NCBI RefSeq assembly: GCF_002742335.1
Contig: NZ_MDGR01000007.1
Location: 3,786,501 to 3,850,500, forward strand
Source of the DNA: Reichenbachiella sp. 5M10
GTDB taxonomy: Bacteria; Bacteroidota; Bacteroidia; Cytophagales; Cyclobacteriaceae
Length of the DNA: 64,000 nucleotides
Direction: 5' to 3'
The notes under the pieces are model-generated. The model saw only the letters and a list, made by a program, of their open reading frames with translations. It ran no database searches and was not told the DNA's origin. Below are positions 43,409-52,080 of this stretch, in pieces. Made by a program: the position numbers and the translations under genes. The number at the start of each line of letters is the position of its first letter. The first letter of the stretch is position 1.

Positions 43409-45832
43409 TTATTTACTTTCTTCCTTATCGGTGGGTGGGGTTTCCACCTCTATCAACCCCAAATCTATCTCCTCGTCCTCGTCCTCATCATAAAACTCAG
43501 GATACTGCTCAATCAAAGGATGGCTCTTCGTGTTTCTTTTGCCACTATCAAATCTCAACAACAAGGCTGGGAGCAAAGTCAAATTGGTCAGCATGGCCAT
43601 CAGCAATGTCGTAGAAGTCAAGGTACCCAAAGCAACCGTCCCGCCAAATTCAGAGGCCGCAAAAATCACAAAACCAAAAAACAAGATCACCGAGGTATAA
43701 ATCATACTCGCCCCAGTCTCCCTGATACTTTTACTCACCGCTACTGGCACAAAGAAATTATTGGCAAACAATTCTTGTCTGTACTTGGCCAAAAAGTGAA
43801 TTGAATCATCCACAGAAATCCCGAAGGCAATGCTAAAGATCAAGGCTGTACTTGGCTTGAGCGGAATACCGACTAACCCCATCATTCCACCAGTAATCAG
43901 GAGAGGAACCACATTTGGGATAAGGCAAATGACTATCATTTTGAAATTCTTGAACAACAAAGCCATGATGAAAGCGATGATTACAAAAGCAATCAGCATG
44001 CTCGTCACCAAATTGTCAATCAAAAACTTATTTCCCTTGATAAACAACAACGTCGTACCAGTAATGGCAACATCAAATCCTGTCTTTCCAAAGATCTCAT
44101 CAATCTTGGGTTCGATGACCTCATTGACCAGTGAGTCCATTTTGACGGACCCTATATCTGCCATTTTGAGAGACACCCGAATACGCTGACCTGTAGAATC
44201 CACGAAAGCTGAAGCCAATCCCATCTCATCGGTCTCCTTACTCAAATAACGTAGAATAAAGTTTTTGTCCCGATTATTTGGCAGAGCATAATAACTCGCT
44301 TTGTCGTTGTAAAAAGCCTGTCGTGTAGCCTTGATAAAGCTCACCACTGACATGGGCTTAGACACATACTTGATCGAATCTAAGAATACCTCAAACTCAT
44401 CAATCTTCCTCAAGTTATTGAGGTTCTGCACACCATTTTTCTTTTGAGTATCTATGACAATTTCCAAAGGCATCACTCCAGCAAAATTCTCTTCGAAGAA
44501 ATCCAAGTCCTTTTTGATTTGACTATCCTCGGGCAGATCATCTACCATATATGAGACTGCTTGAATTTTACTAATCCCATAAAAACATACTATAACAACT
44601 ACCCCAGTCACCATGAACACAACATGCTTGTATCTGTGCACTAGCAAATCCAATGCATTCAATACTTTATCCAAAGGCTTGAACTCAAGGTGCTTCAGGT
44701 GCCTCTGGCTCGGAGGCTTGAGGTAAGAAAACACACAGGGCACCATGATCATACTCACCACAAATGTCGCCAAGATGTTGATCCCTGCTACGATCCCAAA
44801 TTCTTTGAGAATGACGATGTCTGTCAAGGCCAAAACCAAAAAACCAACTGCAGTGGTAACGTTGGTAATGAAAGTCACGATACCGATTTTTCGAATGATC
44901 GTAGTGATGGCCTTCATTTGATCTCCGTGAGCGAAATACTCTTGATGGTATTTGTTGATCATATAGACGGTATTGGGTATTCCAATCACCACGATGATTG
45001 GCGGCAAGAGCCCCGTCAGTAGAGTAATCTCGTAATCAAGCAACACCAACGTACCCACCACCCAAAGCACAACCATGCCAATGATTGACAGGGCGACCAA
45101 TAGTACTTTAAACGACCGGAAGAATAGAAACAAAATGAAGCCAGTCACAATCACCGACAGTACCAAAAACATTCTCAACTCGTCCTTGAGTAGAGATGTA
45201 TTGATGTAACGGACATAAGGCAATCCAGCATACCGAAACTGAATCCCGGTATCCTCTTCAAATGCCTTCGTCAAAAATAGAATATCAGCAATGACACGGT
45301 TGCGTTCATCCGTATCCATCAATTCTTTTTGAATGGTCACCAGTACCATATTGGCGCCATTCTTCGGATTGATCAGTTGTCCACTGTAAAATTTGATGCC
45401 TTGTGCATATTGGATCAAACTATCCAAATCCTTTTGCTTGTCTGGAATTTGGTCAAACACAGGCTCCAGTCTAAACCGCTTTTCCTCTTGATCCTTGACC
45501 AACTTTTTGAGAGAGGGTAGGCTGAGCACGTCATTGACCCCATTGATATTCATGAGTTCGTCTGACATATACCCCAGTTTGCGGAAGTTGTCCGTCTTGT
45601 AGACCGCACTGTCCAAAATCCCTAGGGCCAAGATGTTTCCATCTTCTCCGAACACCCGTTTGAATTCCTTGAAATCGATCATGTCGGGATCATGGTCCGG
45701 CACCACATTGGCAAGGACAAACGACCATTTGACATACTGCCCCTGATATGCCATAAAGCCTGTGATGGCCAACAGCAACATGATCAAGTACAAACGAAAC
45801 TTAATGATTATATGAGAGATTTGATTCCACAT
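43409..45832 (-). CDS. MMPL/RND-family transporter
   Basis: 807 residues with two copies of the RND layout: one helix, a large periplasmic loop (about 50-210 and 440-600), then five helices (about 225-380 and 605-770). Signature segments include GLLPPIIVVIGIPNTVYMINKYH and its repeat FGISVDDSIHFLAKYR. The acidic C-terminal tail faces the cytoplasm. Such hydrophobe/lipid exporters are common in Bacteroidetes; substrate unknown. It is 21 nt upstream of ileS on the same strand, so co-transcription is possible. Confidence 0.88.
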   Translation of the reverse strand: MWNQISHIIIKFRLYLIMLLLAITGFMAYQGQYVKWSFVLANVVPDHDPDMIDFKEFKRVFGEDGNILALGILDSAVYKTDNFRKLGYMSDELMNINGVNDVLSLPSLKKLVKDQEEKRFRLEPVFDQIPDKQKDLDSLIQYAQGIKFYSGQLINPKNGANMVLVTIQKELMDTDERNRVIADILFLTKAFEEDTGIQFRYAGLPYVRYINTSLLKDELRMFLVLSVIVTGFILFLFFRSFKVLLVALSIIGMVVLWVVGTLVLLDYEITLLTGLLPPIIVVIGIPNTVYMINKYHQEYFAHGDQMKAITTIIRKIGIVTFITNVTTAVGFLVLALTDIVILKEFGIVAGINILATFVVSMIMVPCVFSYLKPPSQRHLKHLEFKPLDKVLNALDLLVHRYKHVVFMVTGVVVIVCFYGISKIQAVSYMVDDLPEDSQIKKDLDFFEENFAGVMPLEIVIDTQKKNGVQNLNNLRKIDEFEVFLDSIKYVSKPMSVVSFIKATRQAFYNDKASYYALPNNRDKNFILRYLSKETDEMGLASAFVDSTGQRIRVSLKMADIGSVKMDSLVNEVIEPKIDEIFGKTGFDVAITGTTLLFIKGNKFLIDNLVTSMLIAFVIIAFIMALLFKNFKMIVICLIPNVVPLLITGGMMGLVGIPLKPSTALIFSIAFGISVDDSIHFLAKYRQELFANNFFVPVAVSKSIRETGASMIYTSVILFFGFVIFAASEFGGTVALGTLTSTTLLMAMLTNLTLLPALLLRFDSGKRNTKSHPLIEQYPEFYDEDEDEEIDLGLIEVETPPTDKEESK

Positions 45833-45904
45833 GCCCGAAAAATGAAGTGCAAAGGTAAGGATTTTTAGATACTATTAAAGTCCATTTTTTGGCTAGACCA
45901 AGCC

Positions 45905-45927
45905 TAAAAAAAAAGGGGCCAAGCCCC
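45905..45927 (-). terminator. Terminator after the TerB-like genes
   Basis: A short stem GGGGC (45915-45919) with GCCCC (45923-45927). On the minus strand it is followed by a T tract of nine. Confidence 0.75.
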
Positions 45928-45961
45928 TAATATTTTGTATATCAAAGTATTGCTCGACACC

Positions 45962-46357
45962 TTAATTTTGGTATTTCAATACAGCCTTCTTCAACGAATC
46001 TTTGTTAGAAGTAATGGCTGGATTAGAATATATTTTGGCAGAGAGTTCTGCAATCACTGCTTTTTTGAATCCCAGTTTTACCGCCACTTCTTCACAGTAT
46101 TTGACTTCACTCAAGAACACTTCTTTGTCTATCTTCATCAACTGAACGACGTTAAACAAGTATTCAAACTTTTCGTCATCCGACATGGTACCTAGCTCTG
46201 GCAAGGGAACTGGATTTTTGAGGAGCCCATCGATCTCTTCTTCCCCGATACCATTGGCTTTGCCCACCATATATATCATATCTTTCTCGTCATCGGCAAA
46301 GTCGTTATCGATGTTTGCCAACCCGATCAGCATGCTGAGTTGTGATTTAATATTCAT
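45962..46357 (-). CDS. TerB-like domain protein, copy 1
   Basis: 131 residues, all helical and acidic, with no signal peptide. It resembles the TerB-like fold (LIGLANIDNDFADDEKDMIYMVGKANGI, excerpt; F-D-E-K-F-E-Y-L-F-N-V-V-Q-L-M-K-I-D-K). The D-x-D-F-x-x-x-E segment near the start is the acidic metal-binding-type motif of that family. It is a clear paralogue of the next gene upstream (46418-46831). A role in tellurite resistance should not be assumed. Confidence 0.75.
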   Translation of the reverse strand: MNIKSQLSMLIGLANIDNDFADDEKDMIYMVGKANGIGEEEIDGLLKNPVPLPELGTMSDDEKFEYLFNVVQLMKIDKEVFLSEVKYCEEVAVKLGFKKAVIAELSAKIYSNPAITSNKDSLKKAVLKYQN

Positions 46358-46417
46358 AGTCTTTGTATTTTCTGTAGGCCGCCCCCATATGAGGCTACTG
46401 ATTTATTCAATTCTTAG

Positions 46418-46831
46418 TTAGGACACTTTATGCTTTTGAATGAGTGACTTGAGGTGGTCTCTATCTCCTGTCACATCTGGATCGCTGAATATCCCACTAC
46501 TCAACTCTGACACCACAGAGCTTTTGTATCCCAGTTTTGCTGCAAGCTTTTGACAAAAACGTATCTCACTGAGGTACACCTTCTTATCTACTTTCATCAA
46601 CTGAACAATATTGTATAGGTATTCAAACTTATCGTCTTCTGATAACGTCCCAATTTCTGGAAGACTCACTTTTTTACTCCCCAAATGGCCTTCAAATAGT
46701 TCGTCTAGCTCGCGTTCAGGGATGCTATTTGCTTTGCCCAGCGCATACACGTATCTTTTTTCTAAACTAGATAGTTGGTTGTCAATCAAGGCCAACTGCA
46801 CCAACACACTCATCTGAGCTCTAAAATCCAT
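46418..46831 (-). CDS. TerB-like domain protein, copy 2
   Basis: 137 residues. It aligns with the neighbour over its whole length (DDKFEYLYNIVQLMKVDKKVYLSEIRFCQKLAAKLGY against DEKFEYLFNVVQLMKIDKEVFLSEVKYCEEVAVKLGF; identical or similar at most positions). It differs in the N-terminal motif (DNQLSSLEKRYVYALGKANSI). A tandem duplication is the simple explanation. Both lie on one minus-strand unit that ends at the 45905 terminator. Confidence 0.75.
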   Translation of the reverse strand: MDFRAQMSVLVQLALIDNQLSSLEKRYVYALGKANSIPERELDELFEGHLGSKKVSLPEIGTLSEDDKFEYLYNIVQLMKVDKKVYLSEIRFCQKLAAKLGYKSSVVSELSSGIFSDPDVTGDRDHLKSLIQKHKVS

Positions 46832-47152
46832 AGGTTTGTTTTTATACTTTAAAAATAAAGATACAAAAATTTAGAACATTAGAGCCGAATACAAATCTTT
46901 CTTGCCCGAAGTTTTTTCAATGTGAGTTTTATCCACAAATTGAAATATCATACAGGGCTATTTCTCTTCCAATGAAGATTTGTTGAGTTGGCGCTATACC
47001 CTCCTCAAAGCACAGGCTCTCCTTATTTTCAATCCTCCGCTCACCAAATAAAAAAAATAGTTTAATTTAGAATTCTAATCAGCTATTGTGTAAAACATCG
47101 TGCGCCAAAAGATGGTTGCAGAGAACAATTTTACCGACCTAAACCGAACAGA
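46832..47152. other. Divergent AT-rich intergenic region with no gene seen
   Basis: This 321-nt stretch separates the minus-strand TerB-like genes from the plus-strand cation exchanger. I see no open frame of note, no tRNA-like fold and no strong hairpin, only AT-rich promoter-like sequence on both sides. Confidence 0.5.
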
Positions 47153-48340
47153 ATGGGCATATTAATACCACTACTACTTATTGCTTTCAGTTGTGTAGTA
47201 ATTTGGCGAGCTGGAGATGGATTCATGGCAGCTTCAGAGTACATTGGCAGAAATTTATCCGAAGGGGTAAGAGGGGCATCTATCAATGCAATTGCCAGCT
47301 CCATGCCCGAAGTTTTCACTTCTCTCTTCTTCTTGTTTGTCCTCCAGGATGCTGCTGGTTTTTCGGGAGGTATCGGTACGACAGCTGGTAGTGCCATATT
47401 CAACAGTATGGTCATCCCTGCCGTATCTGTAATCGCCGTGATCGGAATGGGACTTGCCAAACGCATCGAAGTTTCCAAAAAAGTCATGCTGCGAGACGGG
47501 GTCTCCTTGATACTCATCGAATTACTCTTTTTGATCTTGATCAGTGGCTCAGAACTCCACTGGTACCATGGTGCAATCTTGATGGGGGCATATGTCGTGT
47601 ATATCGCGTACATGTTCATGTCAATGGGCAAAAATGCGCTAGACGAGTCGCCCAAAGAAGAAAACGAAGAAGATGAGGAAGAAGACGACGAACCGAAACC
47701 TTCCTTGTTTAAAAGTATTTTCACTTTTGACCTAGAAAACACCTTCATCCGAAGAAAAATCTCTGGGTCCAATGCTTGGCCTCTCTTACTTTTTTCAACT
47801 CTAGCCATTGCTTTGGTCTGTTATTTTCTAGTTGTCGCTTGTGAATGGATGGGAGCAAAAACCTATGAAGTACCGTACTTGGGAACTTTCAAAGGACTCG
47901 ACATAGAACTTATGTTTGTGGCATTGATCTTGGCTTCTGCTGCGTCGAGCTTTCCGGACACCATCATCTCGATCAAGGATGCCCAGCGAGGACAGTATGA
48001 TGATGCAATCTCCAATGCATTAGGGAGCAACATTTTTGATGTTTGTTTTGCACTAGGCTTTCCGCTGTTCCTCTTTACTGTCATCTATGGGCCCATCCAT
48101 ATGCCTCCTGAAATTGTTGACTTGAGTAGTGAACTTCGACTGCTTCTTTTGATCCTCACAACTATCGCCGTGATCATATTCACTTCGACCAAATACATAG
48201 GGAAGACCAAAGCATTTCTATTGCTAGGTATCTATGTACTGTTTGTCTTGTATATCGTGGGCAGAGGCGCTGACAATGAATTTGCCAACATGATTGCGAA
48301 GTATCTGGTAGATACTGTACACCTTTTTAGAATCCACTAA
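47153..48340 (+). CDS. Sodium/calcium exchanger family cation antiporter
   Basis: 395 residues, about ten membrane helices. The two alpha-repeats are clear: GASINAIASSMPEVFTSLFFL-like around residues 42-62 followed by GTTAGSAIFNS, and ASAASSFPDTIISIKDA with SNALGSNIFDV around 262-300. The acidic loop between the halves (about residues 167-180, E-E-N-E-E-D-E-E-E-D-D-E) resembles a Ca2+-sensing or buffering loop. The repeats support a K+-independent or -dependent Ca2+/cation exchanger; ion specificity is not settled. Confidence 0.88.
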   Translation: MGILIPLLLIAFSCVVIWRAGDGFMAASEYIGRNLSEGVRGASINAIASSMPEVFTSLFFLFVLQDAAGFSGGIGTTAGSAIFNSMVIPAVSVIAVIGMGLAKRIEVSKKVMLRDGVSLILIELLFLILISGSELHWYHGAILMGAYVVYIAYMFMSMGKNALDESPKEENEEDEEEDDEPKPSLFKSIFTFDLENTFIRRKISGSNAWPLLLFSTLAIALVCYFLVVACEWMGAKTYEVPYLGTFKGLDIELMFVALILASAASSFPDTIISIKDAQRGQYDDAISNALGSNIFDVCFALGFPLFLFTVIYGPIHMPPEIVDLSSELRLLLLILTTIAVIIFTSTKYIGKTKAFLLLGIYVLFVLYIVGRGADNEFANMIAKYLVDTVHLFRIH

Positions 48341-48360
48341 GACTAAAGTCTACATAATTT

Positions 48361-48391
48361 AAAAGCCAAGACGATACACGTCTTGGCTTTT
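48361..48391. terminator. Bidirectional terminator between the exchanger and the TonB-like gene
   Basis: A 13-bp perfect stem AAAAGCCAAGACG (48361-48373) with CGTCTTGGCTTTT (48379-48391), with A/T tracts on both sides. It serves both converging genes. Confidence 0.88.
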
Positions 48392-48400
48392 AAAATCGTA

Positions 48401-49078
48401 TCAATTGAGCCTAAATACAATCGGAACGACCATTCTGACTTTGACGGCTTGTCCTCTTTGTCTGCCTGGACTCCAACGAGGCGCAGATGCCAACACGCGA
48501 GCAGCTTCTTCGTCACACCCTCCTCCGATGCCTTTGATCACATGAATGTCGGTAATCGACCCATCACGATCCACCACGAACTGTACAAACACTCTCCCTT
48601 CAATGTCTCTGCTACGAGCTAGTCGTGGGTACTTCATCTCTTTGCCAATGTAATTGTAGAAATTCGCCATCCCTCCGACTGGCTCTGGCATCTCCTCGAC
48701 GACTCCCACATATACATCAGGTTCTTCATCGATGGGTTCCTCGTCTATGATGACTATATCATCTATGTCTACAGTCAAATCATCCACCTCCACCAGTTCT
48801 TCTATTTCTACTTGTGTCTCGACGTATACAGGTGCTTGGACAGACTTGCGGACTACAGGTGCTTTGGGGCGTTCGGGAGCTTTGATTACCGTAGCGACCG
48901 GCTCCATCATATGGACATACTCTAGTTCGGTATCTGGCACAGGTAGATCGGTGACGACCACCTCAGTCCTCCAATTGAATGCCATCAATACCAATGACAA
49001 ACTCGTCACCAGTCCAATGCTAAAAAACATACCTCTTTTGCGTTCCAGATCGATTTCTGGATTTTTCCTCAATTCCAT
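48401..49078 (-). CDS. TonB-family energy transducer
   Basis: 225 residues. A cytoplasmic N-terminus (LRKNPEIDLERKRGMFFSIG), one membrane anchor (about 18-34), a linker that is unusually acidic (E-E-L-V-E-V-D-D-L-T-V-D-I-D-D) and then a TonB C-terminal domain (about 135-225: GGMANFYNYIGKEMKYPRLA, FVVDRDGSITDIHVIKGIG, APRWSPGRQRGQAVKVRM as excerpts). It couples the proton gradient to outer-membrane receptors. The ECF sigma gene and its membrane partner lie 77 nt upstream on the same strand. Confidence 0.87.
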   Translation of the reverse strand: MELRKNPEIDLERKRGMFFSIGLVTSLSLVLMAFNWRTEVVVTDLPVPDTELEYVHMMEPVATVIKAPERPKAPVVRKSVQAPVYVETQVEIEELVEVDDLTVDIDDIVIIDEEPIDEEPDVYVGVVEEMPEPVGGMANFYNYIGKEMKYPRLARSRDIEGRVFVQFVVDRDGSITDIHVIKGIGGGCDEEAARVLASAPRWSPGRQRGQAVKVRMVVPIVFRLN

Positions 49079-49155
49079 AATTGTAACTTTTAATGGTTAA
49101 AATATTTATTCAATCACAGAATTAAGACTGCTCCCGGGATGAGCCTTAATTACAG

Positions 49156-49419
49156 TTATTCACTTTTGAATTCGTCAAAGAGCATCTGATCCACATTTTC
49201 TTGCTTGGGATGCTGCCTGTCAAGTTTCACACGAACGAGCCCCATCACGAGCATACTGAGGATCAATACTGCCGCTACCAGCAGCAACCACATCCTGCGT
49301 GACGAAGTAGATTTTTTCTCACGTTGCACGAGATCACTCAAAGATTGAAAATCCTTGTGTTTGTCGATTTGGCTTTTTTTCACCGACTCCCTCCTCAATC
49401 TGATATCATATTTGGTCAT
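49156..49419 (-). CDS. Small single-pass membrane protein, likely sigma-factor partner
   Basis: 87 residues. Cytoplasmic charged N-terminus (about 1-42), one membrane helix (WLLLVAAVLILSMLVMGLV, about 44-62) and a short C-terminal tail. The start overlaps the ECF sigma gene stop by 4 nt. That position and topology are typical of anti-sigma factors in Bacteroidetes, but it lacks the usual ZAS zinc motif, so the anti-sigma call is inference from context. Confidence 0.55.
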   Translation of the reverse strand: MTKYDIRLRRESVKKSQIDKHKDFQSLSDLVQREKKSTSSRRMWLLLVAAVLILSMLVMGLVRVKLDRQHPKQENVDQMLFDEFKSE

Positions 49420-49961
49420 GACTCCTTTCTTAATGCATCAAACTTCTCCTTCAATTTTTCAAGTGACCGATAGAGTCTCATTTTGATTCCACTTTCTGTT
49501 CTTTCCAAAATAAAGGCGATCTCTTTAAAATTCTTATTCTCAAAAAATTTGAGTTCCAAAATCTGAATCTCATCATCATTGAGTTCTGCGATCAACTGCA
49601 TCAGTACCGTTTGCTTCTCTTCCTGGTCCTCAATCTGCTCGCAACTCATGACGAGATTGACCTTTTCGTCTTCAAGACTCAAGTGCTGCCGTTTTTTGGT
49701 TTCCCTAAAATACTTATTCGTCTCATTGGTCGCGATCTTGTATAGCCACGCACCAAAACCTACATCACGCACTTCATACTTGGGCAATGCCTGCATGGCA
49801 TTCATAAACACCCTAGACGTAACATCCGCCGCTGCACTCTCTTCGTCAGTCCTACGATACACGAATCGAAATATTGCCTCGTAGTATCGATGATACAGTG
49901 GCTCGAAGTGCTTCACATCTGTTTTGGCTCTAGCGATGATATCTGCTTCTGAATACTCCAA
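49416..49961 (-). CDS. ECF-type RNA polymerase sigma factor
   Basis: 181 residues, start at TTG 49961 (no upstream ATG in frame). Region 2 includes FEPLYHRYYEAIFRFVYRRT and F-G-A-W-L-Y-K-I-A-T-N; region 4 has DDEIQILELKFFENKNFKEI and the HTH ERTESGIKMRLYRSLEKLK. It is followed by a membrane-protein gene overlapping by 4 nt and then the TonB-like gene, so it may be a cell-surface signalling unit. It is divergent from the folate cyclo-ligase gene. Confidence 0.88.
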   Translation of the reverse strand: MEYSEADIIARAKTDVKHFEPLYHRYYEAIFRFVYRRTDEESAAADVTSRVFMNAMQALPKYEVRDVGFGAWLYKIATNETNKYFRETKKRQHLSLEDEKVNLVMSCEQIEDQEEKQTVLMQLIAELNDDEIQILELKFFENKNFKEIAFILERTESGIKMRLYRSLEKLKEKFDALRKES

Positions 49962-50032
49962 GGTCTCGATTGATTCGTTTTTATCTTTACAATCCTATCC
50001 CTGTAATAAAGTCACATTTTTTGATGAAAAAA

Positions 50033-50040
50033 TATTTTTG
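50033..50040 (+). promoter_or_regulatory. -7 promoter box for the 5-formyl-THF cyclo-ligase gene
   Basis: TATTTTTG matches TAnnTTTG and lies 40 nt before the ATG at 50080. Confidence 0.45.
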
Positions 50041-50079
50041 TATGGTCAATTGCCTACGAATGGCTTTATTTGGATCACA

Positions 50080-50655
50080 ATGAGTAGCATAGACAAAGCC
50101 AAACTAAGAACTGTGTATCTAAGGAAACGTAAAATGCTTTCCTCAGAGATGTCTGCTCATATTGCTGGCAGGATTTTGGAACAGTTCAAACTATTTCTAA
50201 CACAAATACAGGTGAAAAACACCCACGTATTCCTCCCTATCACGAAGCAAAATGAGATCAATACCTGGCTGATCGTAGACTACCTCCTGAGTCAACACAT
50301 CGATACAGTGGTCTCCCAGTCCAAACTCGAAACCAATCAACTCATCCACTACCTCTATAAAAACCCGAATCAACTCGAGCACAACAAATGGGGGATCCCC
50401 GAGCCAGTCCATGGGACAGTCATATCAGAACAGGACATAGACCTAGTACTCGTGCCACTCGTGGTTTTTGATAGGCAAGGGCATCGTATCGGCTATGGCA
50501 AAGGCTACTACGATCGCTTCTTGGCAGGGTGTCGTCCCGACTGCCTCAAGGTCGGCCTCAGTATGTCTCCTCCTTTGGACATCATTCCGTACGTAGATAC
50601 GTATGATATCCCTTTGGACTATTGTATCACTCCACTCAAAACTTACCATTTTTAG
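50080..50655 (+). CDS. 5-formyltetrahydrofolate cyclo-ligase
   Basis: 191 residues from ATG 50080; the longer frame from 49924 overlaps the divergent sigma gene and is not homologous. Features are the N-terminal K-A-K-L-R-x-x-Y-L-x-x-R, the central FLPITKQNEINTW, and the C-terminal D-L-V-L-V-P-L-V-V-F-D and GYGKGYYDRFL nucleotide/folate loop. It converts 5-formyl-THF to 5,10-methenyl-THF. The reductase gene ypdA follows after 3 nt, so they form an operon. Confidence 0.9.
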   Translation: MSSIDKAKLRTVYLRKRKMLSSEMSAHIAGRILEQFKLFLTQIQVKNTHVFLPITKQNEINTWLIVDYLLSQHIDTVVSQSKLETNQLIHYLYKNPNQLEHNKWGIPEPVHGTVISEQDIDLVLVPLVVFDRQGHRIGYGKGYYDRFLAGCRPDCLKVGLSMSPPLDIIPYVDTYDIPLDYCITPLKTYHF

Positions 50656-50658
50656 CTC

Positions 50659-51633
50659 ATGAGCACAACGAAATCATATGACGTCATCATCATTGGTGCT
50701 GGCCCTATCGGGCTAGCTTGTGGTATCGAAGCGAAGAAAAAAGGCCTCAGCTACCTAATCATCGAAAAAGGATGTCTTGTCAACTCACTCTACAATTACC
50801 CGATGAATATGACGTTTTTCTCTACCTCCGAAAAGCTAGAAATCGGTGGTGTACCCTTCATCTCCCACAACAGTAAACCTACAAGAGCCGAAGCACTCGA
50901 ATATTACCGTCGTGTCACCACCACTTGGGAGCTCGATCTCAAACTCTACGAAAAAGTAGAATCCGTAAATAAAAACGACATTTTCAGCATTGACACAGAC
51001 AAAGAAAGCTACCTCGCTCACCATGTGATTCTCTCAACAGGGTTTTATGATTTGCCTTTTTTGCTGAATGTCAAAGGGGAAAATCTGCCCAAAGTCAAGC
51101 ATTACTACGATGAGCCCCACCCCTACTTTGGACAAAAAATCGTCGTGATCGGAGCGGCCAACAGTGCCGTGGACGTAGCATTAGAGACTTTTAGAAAAGG
51201 CGCGCAAGTCACCATGGTTATTCGCCACGAAGCAATCAACCCAAGAGTCAAATATTGGGTTCTACCTGACATAGAAAATCGCATCAAAGAATCCTCCATC
51301 AAAGCATATTTCAGTTCGTCGATAGCTGAGATTCGTGAGCACGAGGTGGACATCATGACTCCAGATGGACTCGTGACGATAGCAAATGATTTTGTACTGG
51401 CGATGACGGGCTACCAACCTAGCTTTCCTTTCTTAGAAGCGATGGGGATAGCGATTGGTGACGATGATATGAAAACTCCACAACACAACCCTGACACCAT
51501 GGAAACCAATGTGCCTGGACTCTACCTCGCTGGAGTCGTCTGTGGCGGCCTACAGACCAACAAATGGTTCATAGAAAACTCAAGAGTCCACGCGGAAGTG
51601 ATTGTTGGGCAAATAGAAAACAACATAAAATGA
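50659..51633 (+). CDS. YpdA-like bacillithiol-disulfide reductase family
   Basis: 324 residues. Flavoprotein with an FAD motif at the start (DVIIIGAGPIGLACGIEA), a second NADPH-type motif (KIVVIGAANSAVDVALE) and the C-terminal VPGLYLAGVVCGG. It lacks the CxxC redox pair of thioredoxin reductase, as expected for the YpdA/Bdr family. The active Cys could be that in VVCGG. Bacillithiol is reported in several Bacteroidetes, so this is plausibly its disulfide reductase. It shares the unit with the folate enzyme and a small membrane protein. Confidence 0.82.
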   Translation: MSTTKSYDVIIIGAGPIGLACGIEAKKKGLSYLIIEKGCLVNSLYNYPMNMTFFSTSEKLEIGGVPFISHNSKPTRAEALEYYRRVTTTWELDLKLYEKVESVNKNDIFSIDTDKESYLAHHVILSTGFYDLPFLLNVKGENLPKVKHYYDEPHPYFGQKIVVIGAANSAVDVALETFRKGAQVTMVIRHEAINPRVKYWVLPDIENRIKESSIKAYFSSSIAEIREHEVDIMTPDGLVTIANDFVLAMTGYQPSFPFLEAMGIAIGDDDMKTPQHNPDTMETNVPGLYLAGVVCGGLQTNKWFIENSRVHAEVIVGQIENNIK

Positions 51634-52046
51634 AAATACCAACCGACTTGGATATGCTGAACTCAATATACCGCCTTCATCTGGTTAACTATATATCATA
51701 CGAAACAAGCAAAACCCACAAACATAAATTGTATGTGCCAATTGATATTGACAAAATAAGTGCAGATCTAGGTTGCGACAATTACATGATCTTTGATCGA
51801 CTCTACAACCATCTAAACCACAAATACAGCATTATCAAAAGTGATGGAAGTAAAGCTGAACTTTTCGTAAGACGCCTCGGCTCAGAAAAAAACCCTGATA
51901 TCAATTGCATTCAATTCCCTCTTATGACTTCCATTATTGCAGATTTAACTGAACAAAAAGAAAAGTTCAACAAAACGTATTTGATAGCATACCTTTCACT
52001 TATAATATCCATCCTAGCTTTCTTGCTTAGCTTTTGGGAACAATAA
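51630..52046 (+). CDS. Hypothetical protein with C-terminal membrane helix
   Basis: 138 residues from the ATG at 51630, which overlaps the ypdA stop as ATGA. The body (about 1-110) is polar and looks like a compact sensor or winged-helix-like domain (MLNSIYRLHLVNYISYE, YVPIDIDKISADLGCDNYMI); one membrane helix (AYLSLIISILAFLLSFW) closes it. Base composition is visibly more AT-rich than its neighbours, suggesting later arrival. No family recognised. Confidence 0.6.
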   Translation: MKIPTDLDMLNSIYRLHLVNYISYETSKTHKHKLYVPIDIDKISADLGCDNYMIFDRLYNHLNHKYSIIKSDGSKAELFVRRLGSEKNPDINCIQFPLMTSIIADLTEQKEKFNKTYLIAYLSLIISILAFLLSFWEQ

Positions 52047-52080
52047 TCAACAAAACCGAACACTCACGCATAAACATCTA

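Noticed and set aside
45962-46831. Tellurite resistance operon
   Set aside because: Only TerB-like proteins are present; no terA, terC, terD or terE genes occur in the window.
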